This document shows, piece by piece, positions 36,101 through 49,700 of a DNA stretch of 64,000 nucleotides. The position numbers and the translations under genes were made by a program. The DNA comes from Paramacrobiotus metropolitanus (lineage: Eukaryota; Tardigrada; Eutardigrada; Parachela; Macrobiotidae): assembly GCF_019649055.1 (NCBI RefSeq), contig NW_026570369.1, positions 230,914-294,913 of the forward strand, read 5' to 3'. Numbering within the stretch: the first letter of the stretch is position 1; the number at the start of each line of letters is the position of its first letter. The notes under the pieces are model-generated. The model ran no database searches. It worked only from the letters and a program-made list of their open reading frames with translations, and was not told where the DNA came from.

Positions 36101-39100
36101 TACGTCTATATATAGAGATCATCGAATTTTAGGCTGCAAATCATTTGTACCCAAAATGATTTGGGTACAAATGATAATATTTTGTGCAATGACAATATTT
36201 TGTGTTACAGTGCAACGTATATGTTCGGTGACTTTCTTGAGTTTCTAATCTGGCAAGTTGAAACTGTTTTCAGAAATGGCTGTGATTAATACGTACATCC
36301 AGCACCGTTCCGTGGAAATTATCCGTATTGTCAAAAAGATTTTCCACTTTGGCTTCTTCGACTTCCGCATCGGAAATCCCGCCGAGCAACAGTGTTTGAA
36401 TCTGCCCGATTTCTTCATATTTTTCTCCACTGGCTATTAAACGTTTAGCACGACTTTTTCCATTAATGGAGACGGTTATCTGCAAAACCAAAGTAATTTC
36501 TTAGTCAGTAAGTGCGCTAAAAATGTCAAAATTAAAAAACAAATCTTTGACTTGTTGCTAGAACGTAGCTGTTAACGTTTAAGTTAAAAATCGTAGAACA
36601 ATGACGTTCACATCACACGCAAAACCAATCGATGACGATATTACTGCAAACTCGATAAAAAAAATTGTTAATGCGAATCCACATTTAAATAAATCCATAA
36701 TTAAATTTTTTTATTTGATTACCTACGCTTAACGTAAATCCATATTAATATCAAATTGAAGGAGAAAATAAAATATGGTTCATAGAGTTTAAAAATGCGG
36801 TGATAATCCTGACCTCGGGGGGATCACTTTGCAGATGCACACTGATGTTATACTGCGCATAATCCCGGAAATCCCGCTTAATGTCCGGTTCAAACTCCTC
36901 CCGCACCGTATACGCGGCAAATCTACCGGCAAAGATCAGTCGGCCATTTTGCAAATAAAACGCTAAAAATCCGTTAGACGATGTTTTGGCGCAGATAATC
37001 ACGCCATTCGCTTGCCGGCTGCGACAACTAAGATGCAGAAATTCCGATACACCGTCCATAAATATTGTTGATGGAGGTTGAAGATAAAACGACAGGAAAT
37101 CCTTCCCCGAAAAGTCGTTTTCACCGGCCAGATTTTCTGTAAAAAATAATATTTGGTATTTTTGGTATTTAGTTTTATTTAGCTAAAAAAGTATCATTCG
37201 TTGGTTAAATAAATATATCTAAAATCAGAAAGTTATTACCAATTTTTACAAGTAATGTTTCTGATTTTGTTTGTATAAAATACATTTTTGTACAAACTAT
37301 TTTTGAAAAGATGTAAAATTTACTTTTGTGTATAAAATATATTTTTGTATTTTTTATTTAAATTATAAGGCTCGGGTATTTAATTCAAGTTAAAGAATTT
37401 TTGTTTGCGCACAAAACAGCATGTGAGTAGTTTAGGACCGTTGGTTTTTTTTAAATCTGAAGGTATTATCATTTGCTGGCCATTTTATTTTACAGCATAC
37501 ATGCTGTATTTTTTCCGCAGTCAATTTTTTTCTACACCGGCTATTCTGAAATTATTATTATTATTCTTTATCGTTCAGCAAAAGCTTTCAACAATATTTA
37601 GCCATATTTGCGGAAAATAAATGTCATTTAATCGCTTAATGGAAAATAGTCTTTTGATTTACCATTTTTTGCTGTTATCTATTTTTCTGCGCTGACTATT
37701 ATTGAAAAAATATTAATTTTAATTTATCGCTTAATGGGTAGTGTCATCAGTATTCAGCCCATTGTGGACATTCCAACAAAAATAAGGTCGTCTCTCATGG
37801 ATTATTGCCCGATGAGACGTCACGAGGAAAAAGATAATCCTTGTCCACTGTGGACACTGAAAGGCCTGCACCGATAAATATTTGTCTGCAAAATGCCGGC
37901 AGATTAGTTCAGCATGAATGGGGATGTGTGTAATTTTGTGCAAAATATCGGGGAATAAATATGCTGACATCTTTTCGTATCAAAAGAAAACCCAGGCCAC
38001 AAATCATCGGTCTGGCCACAAAGGAAAATCGTCTTGCCCATAAATCAGCCATATATGTACGGCGTAGATATCTACACGCAATCCGCTAATCCTATCAAAC
38101 AATCTTTTTCCATTTTGTATGGTCGGTGTATTATTTCCCGTATATACTCGTACAATGCCGGCACGCGCACATTTCTTCCCGTTCCGCTTGCCGGGCGCCG
38201 GCTGTATGGGGGCGTGGTCAAGCTTCATTAAGCACAATGTCCACGCAATCAGTTGGCCTTAATTTCTCTCTCACAGGAAAATACGATTTTCCTGTTTTTT
38301 TTTCACCAGAAATTTGCTTGTAAATCGTATAAAATTATGTAACCTAAAGCAAATATTTTTGAAAATGCTATAATATATTACTGCAAATTTTAATTTAAAT
38401 TTATTAGAATTTTGATTTATAAATTCTAAGTAATATCTTCAATCTTGTATAAACTTAATTTTTGCTTGCAAGAAATAATGAATTTAATTACGGCAGCAAT
38501 GGAAAAATAAAAGTATTATTATTGATTTTGTAGAAAATTATTAAGTTTCGGTTATTTTTTTTACAAAGCAAAATTAAATCAGTGTATACAGAAAAGTAAA
38601 ATATCAGTTTCAGCTCGGTAAATCAATCCTCCGCTTGTTTTAATTTATGTCGATTTGAATACAAAAATTTTGCCTATTGGGTTTTATTGCCTACATAATA
38701 TTTTAGGCTGTTTTACTTTGAGATTTGTTAAAACAGAACGTTTTAAATATTTAGATGCAACGCGCTGAAAACGTTTTAATTATTTTATGCCATCTAATAG
38801 ATGGCATAAAATAATTACAACGTTTTCAGCACGTTGAATCAATACGTAATTTTCTTCCCCAATTTATATTTATTTTGGTAATAAATTTTCATGGTTTGCC
38901 GGAAAAAGTCCGCTTCGTGTCAGCGGTTGATTAAGTAAATTAAAAAGGAAAACGGTCGATATTTAGTCAGAGTTGGATGGAGGGGAAAGTGTGTCAAAGG
39001 AGTGAGTGGCGCTACACATCAGGACTACGGAATAAATGGCCACGTCGCGGTGGATACATTTTATTTATTTAAGCCGCAGCAAGGGCCACTTGAGTCTGAT

Positions 39101-42100
39101 GGCACATCCTTTATTTTATCCGCTACACTTTCCCCCCATTCACAACATCCCCAATAACAATAACAACTTATGCCACTCAAACGTCCACGCCAGGACCATT
39201 TTACAACGCACCGGCCACATATGCCGGAGTGTGCAGAATTTTTCACATGATTAAATATACACAATACAACAGACGCTTTTATTATTTAATTGTACAGCAA
39301 CGCGGCATTTACCAGCTTCGGCAAAATAGTTTTTTTGCAAAACTTCTTATAGTAATTTGGTTTTTTGTATCTTGATTTATTAATGCACTTATGTACACTA
39401 AAATCAATATTTTAGTTTTATTTGTAACAAGCAGATCTGCAGATATATCTAAATTTTACTTTTTGGAAATATTTTGCATTGCGCATGGAAATATTATTAA
39501 AATTGTCCTGCAAAAACTCGAAAAGATCATAATAATTTTAAAAATAACTAAAGGTATTTTGCAGAATTTCCGCGCTCCATTACCTCCACGTAGATCTTTA
39601 CTTTATCAGTTTTTTTATATTTATTTTCCGATTTCACCAAAGAAATTTTTTTCTTTTTAAACACCTACGAATTTCTCCGATTTTTGTTTCGATTTTGGGC
39701 CGATTATCGAAGTAATTTTAATTTACAGTATTTGCAAAGCTCAGAAACATCATAAATAACTTAAAATAAAGTTTCCAAAATTTTTACGACGTTTTATCAT
39801 ATATCAATGAATAAAATGATTTTTCCTAGATTTTCGTGCAATTGCACTGACCAGTGGTCAGCCGGGTAAATTTACTGCGCGGGGGACATTAATTTGGGAA
39901 ATTGTTCATGGGCGATTGTCGTCGATTGTGGCCGATCGCGAGTGATTGCCGGGTGGATTAGCGAGGGCAAACTGGCCAAGTGATGGGGATATCGGTGGCC
40001 TGTGGCTAATTAAGGGAAACCATATCGCTCGCGCACCCGCCATCCCCGTTCGCCTATATATTTCCGCATTATGCTAATTTCCTCCGAGGCATCCTTGATC
40101 ATTAGGGTGTAATGTGCATGGATTATGCACTTGTCAAGCACCAATCATCGCAATATACTCCATTTCGGTCATCCCGAAATTTTCAAGAATATATTTAAAT
40201 TATATAATTTATCTTCAACGCAAAATTTGTACGGAAAAGAAAACATTTACAAAAAGATTTTTTCAGAATATTTTTCCCCATCAATGAGTTTTGAATTTCA
40301 CGTTTTTTTAGCTTGAAATAATATTTACTGATATAAGCATTTGCACAATTTTTAAATATTATGCAGCTTTACTTGGAAACATTTTGCAAGCTTTAAGTTA
40401 AAAGTGAATTTATTATAATCCTCGAAATAACTTCTATAAAAAAAAATTTAAAAATTGAAATGTTTTCTGTGCGACGAGCGCTTTACAAAATTATAACAAA
40501 ATTATTAAAATTCAGCATTTCCAGTTATGGAGATGCCACAAATTTTTAAAACTTATTTTTAAAACCGCAAAAAATTTATACAAAATCCATTAAAACTATG
40601 AAAAAATTGGGACGCGCATTCTATGCACGTTATCTTGACAATTTAATGAAGCATTGCCAAAATTATAAAAATTAATTTTATTTTCCTTTATGGAGACGCA
40701 GTAAATTTTCAAAAATTGCTAATAAAATCAAAAAATGTCTATATAAAATTCAGTAAAATTATGGCAAAATCAGGCCGGTCCTAATATGCATATCAGTCCC
40801 AGCATGCATGGCTGGACGGGTCCATTTGACCACGTTTTTCATGTGCAATGAAGGGAACCGGCATCGGTCGGGACGCGCGCGCGATGCTTATCCCCGCTTA
40901 TACAGAGGGCAGCCGAGGCCGTGATTTGGCTAATCAGCAAATCCCTGCCACATCAACATATGAATAATAATCGGGATATCGTTAGGGCCATGTTGCCCTA
41001 CACGTATCGATCCGGGATGAATGGGCCGGCGCCCATACACATCTATGTATGTTAATAATGAGCGGGGGCTAAAATGGGCAATTGGGTGGCCGGCCGGCCG
41101 AGTGGACGGCCGCGGCCCATTCAGTGCCGGCATAATTGTGTACTTTGGCCCCGCTGCGTGTAATTGCGCCCCGGCCGTCTGGCCTCATCACCGTCCAGCC
41201 ACGGATACGGTGATCCCGACTGAATAGTGTCCCGTGTAAACAACCGACTAATATATTTTTGTTCTGTTTGGAATAATGTGTTGACATATCGGGCCATTAT
41301 TGGCCACCGCCCGGCAGACAGTCACATTAAAATTTTTTTTAATGAAAATTGCCAACCACACAGTGTTCTAAACAGGCCAATGCAATTTCTTAATTTTTAA
41401 GGAGTAAAAAACATCGGAAAACATATATTTCAATTTTATAAACAAATTGTAATGTCGAGGGTCGACTTAAAAAATAAATGCTGTAAAAAATTGGAACAAT
41501 TTTATTACTTTTAAACGGAAATACATCGGAAAGTGATTTAAGCTAAATTATAAATTAACAGGACATTTTTGAATCTGCGTTATTAGTAAACTAATACGGC
41601 ACGTAACAAAGAACGATAAAATCTTGAAATAAATAATTTTAATTTATAAAATCACAGTAATTAAAAAATACTGTACATACATGTATATAAAACATTATAA
41701 TTACCATATATAAATGAAATATAATATCCATATATATATATAACATAACATATATACTCGTATATACAGTACTTATATAAATAAATGCATATATAAAGCA
41801 AAATAAAGATATAAAATTGAAGCAAATATTCTAATAACGCCTAAATATTATCTTAGTACGTGCAGTAACAGCGGACGTTCATTGCTGACCTTTCTCGCAG
41901 AGACCGGTCTCGTGGATGACCTCCATGCCGCCGTGACTGACCACCTGCGGGTCTTTGCCCGCGGCTGTCTCGTACATGATGTGCCGCAGCAATCCCCGGA
42001 AGCGCGGCTCGAAGAGAACCGACGGATGGGTGAGGGGGCGCGACAGATTGCCCGGCATCCCGCCCATGCACACCGCCACCGGCGGCTGGGTGAACACACT

Positions 42101-43070
42101 GCCGCTGGGCAGCGTGCGCTTCTCCACGTGCTGACCGTGGCTGCTGAATAAAGTAACCGAGAAAACATTGGATGTTTTGGATAGCTGGACAATCGACCAC
42201 TGATGGTCGTGGGGCGGTCGGCGTAGCGTCAATGTCAAATGGTGCTCATGATGCCGGCTGACCGGTAACTGAAATATTAAAATAAATATTTTTCATCATT
42301 TTTTAGTGAAAAAACTATTTACAAAAATTATATAGCATTCTGTTTCTTTACTCTGATTTTAATTTAGCTTATGGTTAAAAATCAATTAATAATGTAAAGC
42401 TAAAAAATTGTATAGATAAATAAACTAAAATAATGTTTATAATTTTAATTAAATAAAATAACTGGTTAATATTTTATTTTAGCGTGTGCTAAATTGAAGT
42501 AGTAGCTTTATACCAAGCTACTGTAGTTAATAACTGCCGTGGAATTTCAAATTTGTACCGGCATATTATTTCTAAATCTACAAAACTGGCATTTAGGTAA
42601 ACGCGTATGAATTATATTTTTTTAATTACTCGTAGCGTTGTGCCAGTGTTTTCAGTGTTCGATTAATTTTCTTAATTTTATATTAGTCCGTAATGTTTTT
42701 AGTTTTGTAATTTCGTTTTTTTTACCGTGGGAGATGTGGGAATTTGTAGCCGGCACTCCAACAGATGTTCCTGTGTGGTTTCCGACTCGGTTAATCGAAG
42801 CAGGACGAACGCCCGACTGCGCACATCATCGGCGTACAGCAGCAGCCCGGTCGAATGATTCGTCCGGAATTCAAAGGAAAAATTCCAGCTACCCGGCGAC
42901 GGCGTCCATTCCGTCATGTGCAGAAAGGACGACTCCATGCCGTTCAGCCGGTAGCCGACCGTGGCTGCGGCTAACGCCGACCGCCAGGCCAATGTCAATA
43001 AGAAGAGTAATAAAGAGATATCCGACCATTCGCGCCGGTCGCGCATCCGAGCCGGCTTGATTATCGCCAT
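27143..43070 (-). CDS. Nrx-1: alpha-neurexin, 15 coding exons
   Basis: Exons from 5' to 3' on the minus strand: 43070-42726, 42268-41890, 37136-36814, 36479-36297, 35325-34944, 34029-33866, 33107-32825, 31314-31064, 30951-30843, 30763-29861, 29496-29318, 29244-29073, 28766-28374, 28267-28112, 27696-27143. All 14 junctions are GT...AG and in phase, giving 1591 residues. A signal peptide (LLLFLLTLAW, cleaved near 36) is followed by LNS1 (GYRLNG...FSFEFRTNHSTGLLLY), LNS2, LNS3, an EGF module (652-684, CPSNPCANGGKC), LNS4, LNS5 (PLNDNQWHSVEIG, LYVGGLPG), an EGF module (CQHGGRC...GFGCDCDMTSFTG), LNS6 (LNDGRYHIVRFERDGANATL), a Thr/Pro-rich stalk, a membrane helix near 1506-1528 and the PDZ-binding end KDKEYYV. 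Neurexins are presynaptic adhesion receptors for neuroligins and related ligands. The EGF module expected between LNS1 and LNS2 is absent from this model. An out-of-frame ATG lies just upstream of the start. Confidence 0.92.
38758..38836. repeat. 79-bp near-perfect palindrome in neurexin intron 2
   Basis: CAACGCGCTGAAAACGTT at the left pairs with AACGTTTTCAGCACGTTG at the right. AATTATTTTATGCCATCTA continues inward on the left arm and its inverse on the right arm. The loop is almost absent, so RNA from this intron could fold into a long hairpin. Confidence 0.7.
41690..41790. repeat. TA-rich microsatellite in neurexin intron 2
   Basis: Irregular TATATA, CATATATA and ATAACATA runs lie just downstream (minus strand) of exon 2. 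It is low complexity with no gene. Confidence 0.6.
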
Positions 43071-46000
43071 GCCGCATGGAATCTACGAAAACCCGAACAA
43101 AAATCAATGCTTTTAATTTTTGAAAAAAGTTTCGAATATTTTCTGGCAACATAATCATGCAGTAATTAATATATCAATGGTGATAGCATTGAATAATTCC
43201 AGAAAACGAAAAACTGTCGAACTTGAACAAAAATATTGTAATCCACATTTAAAAAATAATATTAAGTCATAATAATTTCGGCTTGATAATGTTCAGTAAT
43301 TCTCCGCTTAATAATATTCAGTAATTTCTATTCAAAAATGCCTGTAAAAAAGTCTGTAATTAATCTTCACATAAAATTTTATTTATAAATTGAGAATAAA
43401 TAAAAAATATAATTATGGCAACATTCAGAAAAAATCCAGATAACTTAAACAAAATAATAGAAGATACAACGACGGTAAAAAAAAGGTCTGTACCACATTA
43501 TTTGCGGCTAAAGTAGTATCTGAAAAAACTCAAATCTACGAGTAAAATTTCTTCAAAAAGCGGAAAAATGCGCTGACACTGTCGTTCACCGGGTTTATGG
43601 GTTATACCAATATATATACCGGCGAAAAAAAAGAATTGTTTGCCGCGGTTTTGTAACACTAACCACCTTTTGAGCCGCAATGCGGTGAATGCAAAAAAAG
43701 CCCCGCAGCGGAAGCGCAGAGTGCAGCGGAAGTGGTGCTGCGTGTTTGGCGGGAGAGGATGGGATACAATCATAAAACGCTGGTGAGTAAATCCGCGGAT
43801 TTTTTCCCACCGCAATGTTTAGCCCCTTTTAACCTGGCTCTTGCCACACTCACACACACACTCCACAAATACACTGACAGGTTTTTCCTTTGGATCAACG
43901 AGCGTTCACCGCCGCAGCCGGAAGCCGATAATGGGCTGTGTCGGCGTTCGGCGTATTACATGCAACGGTAACCGAAGATATACATATACGGCCAATATAT
44001 ACAGTTCTGTCCCTAATATCTTTATGCTTGGTTTGAAACAGCCAAATCGAACAAATTCCGTTTTACAGAATTTTCGATTTAAAGAATTTTTTAATATAAA
44101 CGTTTTCATATTCTTATATATGTGTTTCTCAAAAAAATAATGTAATTTAGCGGAAAAGTATTTACAGTGTTAGTTGAAGTTTTTATTGCCAGGGCAAATT
44201 TTTGCAAATTCGAAAAAAACGTTACAACAGCACAGTTGAAGTTGATCAGTCAAATCCATCAACACGCATTCTAATACTATATGAAGGAGATATCGTAGTA
44301 AAGTGGCACGGGGGGCACTACAGGCTGTTTTAGCAAACACACGATAACATAATATTTCCTACATAATATTTCCTACGATGTGAAATCAAATTTCTAACCT
44401 TTTCAGCAATTTTTATTGCTCGATTCCGGAGAAAACAAACTGTAAAACGACCGGTAATAAATTCTGCAAACCGATAATAAAACCGCGACACTCACCGCTT
44501 CCTAATCGTCCAAATTAAACAGCATTTCTCGCAGACAAAGCCAAACTGATTTCATAGATTTACTCTGTATACAAATAAAACATTAGGAATATTCCACAAT
44601 ATTTTGCAAATTAATCCTGATAATAAAACGAATCCCGAAAACATATTCTGCCCATCTTGCGATTTAAGCCGAAAGAGCAGACCGCACAATCACTAGCCAC
44701 ACACTGCACCGTGACCTTTGGCAACATCTCAACGCCGACCACAATTAGCGTAAAACGCCGGCTACACGAATATAATATACATTCGCAAGGTGTTAATCCG
44801 CCAGGTTCCTCCTGCGCTCTGCCGGAAATGGTCAGCTAAACGCCGCTAATCAGCACACTGATGATTACAACCCATACCGGCTTTTAGCGGCTAAATATTC
44901 GCACTGGTTAAATCTCTGGATTAACTCCGAGGGATCTGTAACGTGCTGTGCATATGTGTAAGTGTGTAGTACAAATGTCTTAGTCATCGCGTGGGCTGCG
45001 GCGTGAAAGCAGGCAGCCGATGATTAGGCTGCTGTGCGCATGCTCAGCGTCCATCAGGCAAATTAGTGGCCGTATTACGTGGGCGGCTGTCTGTGGATGT
45101 GCACTCTCTCCCCGCTTTTGATATTCTTCCCTTTTGTGCGGACGGGAAGAGCGGATAAGAGGGAGGAGACTAAGCTGGCACTACTACCCTCATTTTTATA
45201 CCCCGATCAGGCCGAGATTAGGGGAACGAGAAAAGGTCACTATTTTATTCTTATAAAACGTTCACAAAATGGACATTTTCGATTTATTTTAAATTTAAAA
45301 CAATTTTAAAAATTTTTTAAGCATATAAAAAACGTAAACGAGTGACATTACGTTTAACTCTCATATTAAAAAACTAATAATTAGAGAACGCCTTTTAAAT
45401 TATTTTGACATTATTACAACAATTTAAAACTGGCAATAAAGAATGTCAACAAACAATATTATGTAATATAAAATCTCAATGCAAAACGACCAGTTTTCTG
45501 ATATAAATTTAAAAAAGCATTGTTAAGCCGAATTTTAAACACAGAAAAAGAATACAAGTATAAACGATTAAAATTACCGGCAGTTATTCGTATAGAAAAC
45601 ATTAAAACTAAAATGTATTTTAAATTATTTTGATTTTCCAAAAAAATCTTAACTGTAAAACTGGCTTAACTACAAAACACTAGTACGTTAAACAGGCAAA
45701 TCGATCAAAAAATTTAAAAAAATAAAACATTACTTGTGATTTCTAAACTCAAACAATCGGCATCAACATTCATCCATCAATTACAAAGATTTCAAGTTCA
45801 AGAGTAAACAACGTGCAAAAATCCCTGAAAGTATTTTAAATTAACTCCATTTTCATTTAGATTCCAACCGATCAAACGGAAAACCCCGGCGCTTATAAAT
45901 ACCCCGTTTTTTAATCACAGACAGGAGCCGGTATACTTATTATTAACTCACGATTAGGGCAATCGTGCGTTGCGCAAAAAGATAAACAACCCCGTCCGCA

Positions 46001-46688
46001 ATGCGTCATCGGGGAATAAAATAAAACACTCCACCGTCATGGCGAATAATAATATTTCATACCGAAAAACCATCCGAATACTCCGCGCATCACGCCCCAC
46101 TGCATTACCACAGACTGTCTCCCTTCGCGATAACCGGTACACCAGCGTCGGACGGGGATGATCAGTATTTTCTCACATTGTGTCCCAAGAGGCCCGGCAC
46201 AGGAAGCGCTTGATTATTCCAGCGACTCAACGCACATATACACAGGGCGCTCCTGTGTCTTAAGGGATTCTAACCGCATTCCCGCGCTTTTCCATCATAG
46301 AACGCCGGCATTTGCATACTATGTATTAAGAGATTCTTGACCTATGTCAAGCTTTTATTTTAAAAACAACGCCGCTATATCCGAGTGTTATATCTATGTG
46401 TGCACAGCAAATGAGCCGCTTCTAGATGATTTTCCCAAGATTGATAGCTGTGAGAATTTCCTTCCGCAAACGGATTTTCTAACAAGAAAATCAACAACAA
46501 CCAAATCAATTTTTTTTCTTAAGTAGAACCTTTTTAAAAAGGTAACAGAATAATATAAAATAATATACTAGATCGTAATATTAAAAAAAGAGATAAGGAA
46601 TAAAAATAAAATAAAGTAATAACAAGATAAAAAATTCTTTTCACTATTGCATGTATGAAAAAATATCATTGTTATTAGTCAGTTAAGC

Positions 46689-46762
46689 GTCGAAGCATTT
46701 AAATAATTTGCTAAATAAAACTACTGTCGAAGCATTTAAATAATTTCCTAAATGAAACTAGT
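46689..46762. repeat. 37-bp tandem duplication
   Basis: Two adjacent copies of GTCGAAGCATTTAAATAATT plus a following AAATnAAACTA-type end start at 46689 and 46726. They differ at a few bases, so the duplication is not very recent. Confidence 0.7.
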
Positions 46763-49700
46763 GCCGCACTAATTCCCTAATAAGATTCATTTCCCAAGTT
46801 ATCGATTATAATAAAATCATCAAAAATATACAGCAGTGCCTGCAATGGCAACGTTATAACACAAATAACAGAATAAAAAAATGTGGAGTTTAAAAAGGAC
46901 AGTTATTCAGCGCAAGAATTGCGGGATTTTAATTTAATAACACTGCACAGTTAAACGTCGATTGGACGAATTTAGCCGTCGGTTCGGAAGAATAAGTAGC
47001 AGAGTTTTATCGTGCATAAAGAGAAAAGAGCGTAATATTGATCATAACCGGCACGGAAGGCACGGCGCCCGGGAGTCTTAGCATTTCTAATAAAGCCAGT
47101 CAAGCAGGAATCACGCAGTCCGCCGCAATTTCCATATATAAATACCGGCTTTGTTTACCCATCTTATAATTCATCGGGATCGTCTGACGGATATATGCGC
47201 TGCTCATTGATTGAACAGCCTTTTTTGCGAAATTTTCTCGATCCGTTTTATTATTTACTTTCTGATTTTTTCCGTGATTTATGTTTTAAATTTTTAAAGT
47301 TTTGACCTTGTTCTCTAAAAAAACAAAAATCAGAGCATCCTGTTTTTGCACAATTCTACAAAATAATTTTTTTATGTACATTATTTTAAAATTAGGGAAA
47401 TGTTTTACAAAATTTGTAAGAAAAATGATTTTAAATAAAAATAAATAGCAGATTCTTACGTAATTACGGTTTACACGATTATACCAACGATTAATTAAAC
47501 TGCTATTTATTCTAAAATTCTGGAACAGCTGTTGCGCAATATGGTGTGTAAAAGGAACATGTGGTGTCGAAAAAAATAAAGAAAAGTGGTAAAGCAGCTG
47601 CGGTACGGATGGATGGATTGGCTGTAATCAATAAGGACATATGTCAACATGGTGTTATTGGATTGGCAAAAAAATCCAATATACACACGGGCGACGATGG
47701 GACCGCGCAGTGTGCCGGCAGCAGCACTCACGGCGCGCCGGTCGCCTCAACATCAACAATTACAACGCTCCACATCTTGCGGCTATTTTCCCATTAATTT
47801 ATCATCCCTGCCAATCATTCGCCGTCAGGACAGCTTTAATCATTACGTACAACACTTTTTTTCGCCTTCCACAGGGACCGCGGCACAAATCTCCAGATAA
47901 TAAAATCGCCAGTTACTGCATATATGCCGGTTTTTGTTGGATTAATGCTTAATAGCCTATTCTCATTTTTCAATAATTTTGTAATTTATTGTAGACAATT
48001 AATTTATTTATTTATATTTTTCAAACCAAACGGCAAAGAATACTGCTTTAATTTTTTTTATTGCCAAATCAGTTTTTAGCCTAATTTCCATTTTTTTTGA
48101 TATTTTGTAATTTATTTTCGAATACTTACGAAATTTATTTGCATTCTTGTAATTTTCGTTTTTCACTAATTTTGAAACTTATTGCCGAACCCTTATTTAA
48201 TTTATTTGTATTCATTTAGATCAAACTGCAAAGAATTACCGCTGTAATTTTTGTTTTAATGGCTAATCCATTTTTGGCATAATTTCTGTTTTTCCTTACT
48301 TTTGTCATTTATTGACAAATTTCTTTAGTTTTTTCGTATTAATAGCAAATTTATATAAATAAATTTAGAAAATTGTGGATGATTCGGAAATAAACATTAT
48401 TTTGAGGATATATCATAGCGTACGAGATGCACGATACACAAAGCACAGAGTTGACGGATGGAGAAATTTGAATGAAGAATGATAGCAATGAAATCACGCC
48501 GTTGTGCATGGCTGTGCGGCCACGCGTGATGGCCTTAATTCCCGGCTTCTCATTTTCTTCAGCCTCAGCAATCTTCCCTGCTTTCAGCAGTATTTTAAAA
48601 ATAATATTATTTACCATACGTCCAACGAAAATTCAAATATCGTTATAAATAAATATAAATATATTGAAATTCCGATTAATACCATTTTGCAGCCGGGAAA
48701 ATTATTGAAAAATTAGGATCAAATTCGTTCAAAATTTTACCCGTATCAAAGCAAGAAAATATTTTTTAAAAAATATTTTTAAGAATTTGAAATTTTGTGT
48801 AAAAAATTTTGCTTCGGAAACAATTTCGTTCGAATACAGAAACGAATGTTATGCAATGGTAAACAATAATTCCGTAATTTCCGACAATTACACAATATTC
48901 TAAAAAAAGTATTTAACGGATCAAATAGCGCATATAAATAAGTAAATATAATCAGCCATACACGGGCGAAAAATTTTCCCATCATCTCCCACTTCCGGTG
49001 GAATGTGGGAAAAAGTGGCCCCGGCCTATTGTTAACCGGTTTTTGTCGCGGACACAACGGCCTAGGATAACAGTTTGTTTGCCGCGTATTTAGCTCTTTA
49101 TACCACTCGACAGTGCGGCAAATATTTGTTTTAATACTTGGCGTGATTAGTGTTCTACTTTTCCCATTCCTATGGAAATCCCAGCGCACACGCTGGTCCT
49201 GCCTCATTGGGATTGAATAAATAAATGACACTTGATGACTGCATACACACTACTGGCTTCTCTGCACAAGTAGTCTATATACAACCGGCAGAGAAAATTT
49301 CAGCCTTTTATTTACTCCCATCCAGCGTAAATCTGATAAGCGAGAGCAGAAACCACACAAAACCTATTGACAACCGATTCGACTCCGACATTGGACAATT
49401 ATAAGAAAACATTTCTGACATCTTTATTCTATATATTCAGCGTTAGTGGACATATGGCGACACTTTTCCCGGTAAAGAAAACTTTACATCTTTTTTTGAT
49501 ATTAATTTAATTTAAGTCGTGCATAAATCTATCTGAACTAAAATCTGTCTTTTGAAGTCCCAAAAAAGTAACGCTGTACATTACGTAACCATTCCATACA
49601 AAAAAAATATAACAAAAATATTTTCGCCAAAATAAAAAATTTATTCGCACATTTTATGAGTTTTGTATTATTTTTCTATTGGTTTTTTTTAAATTTGTTA

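Larger units (their letters stand above)
37137..41889. other. 4.75-kb neurexin intron 2 with GC-richer islands
   Basis: The largest intron of the neurexin gene is AT-rich but broken by GC-richer islands at about 38140-38240, 38970-39240, 39860-40100 and 40800-41320. None of these reads as an EGF exon on the minus strand. They could be enhancers, noncoding exons or old insertions. Base composition is my only basis. Confidence 0.4.

Noticed and set aside
38970-39264. Cys-rich minus-strand frame in neurexin intron 2 as the missing EGF exon
   Set aside because: The Cys spacing (CGRC, CYCYWGCC) does not fit an EGF module and no AG/GT pair gives the needed phase.
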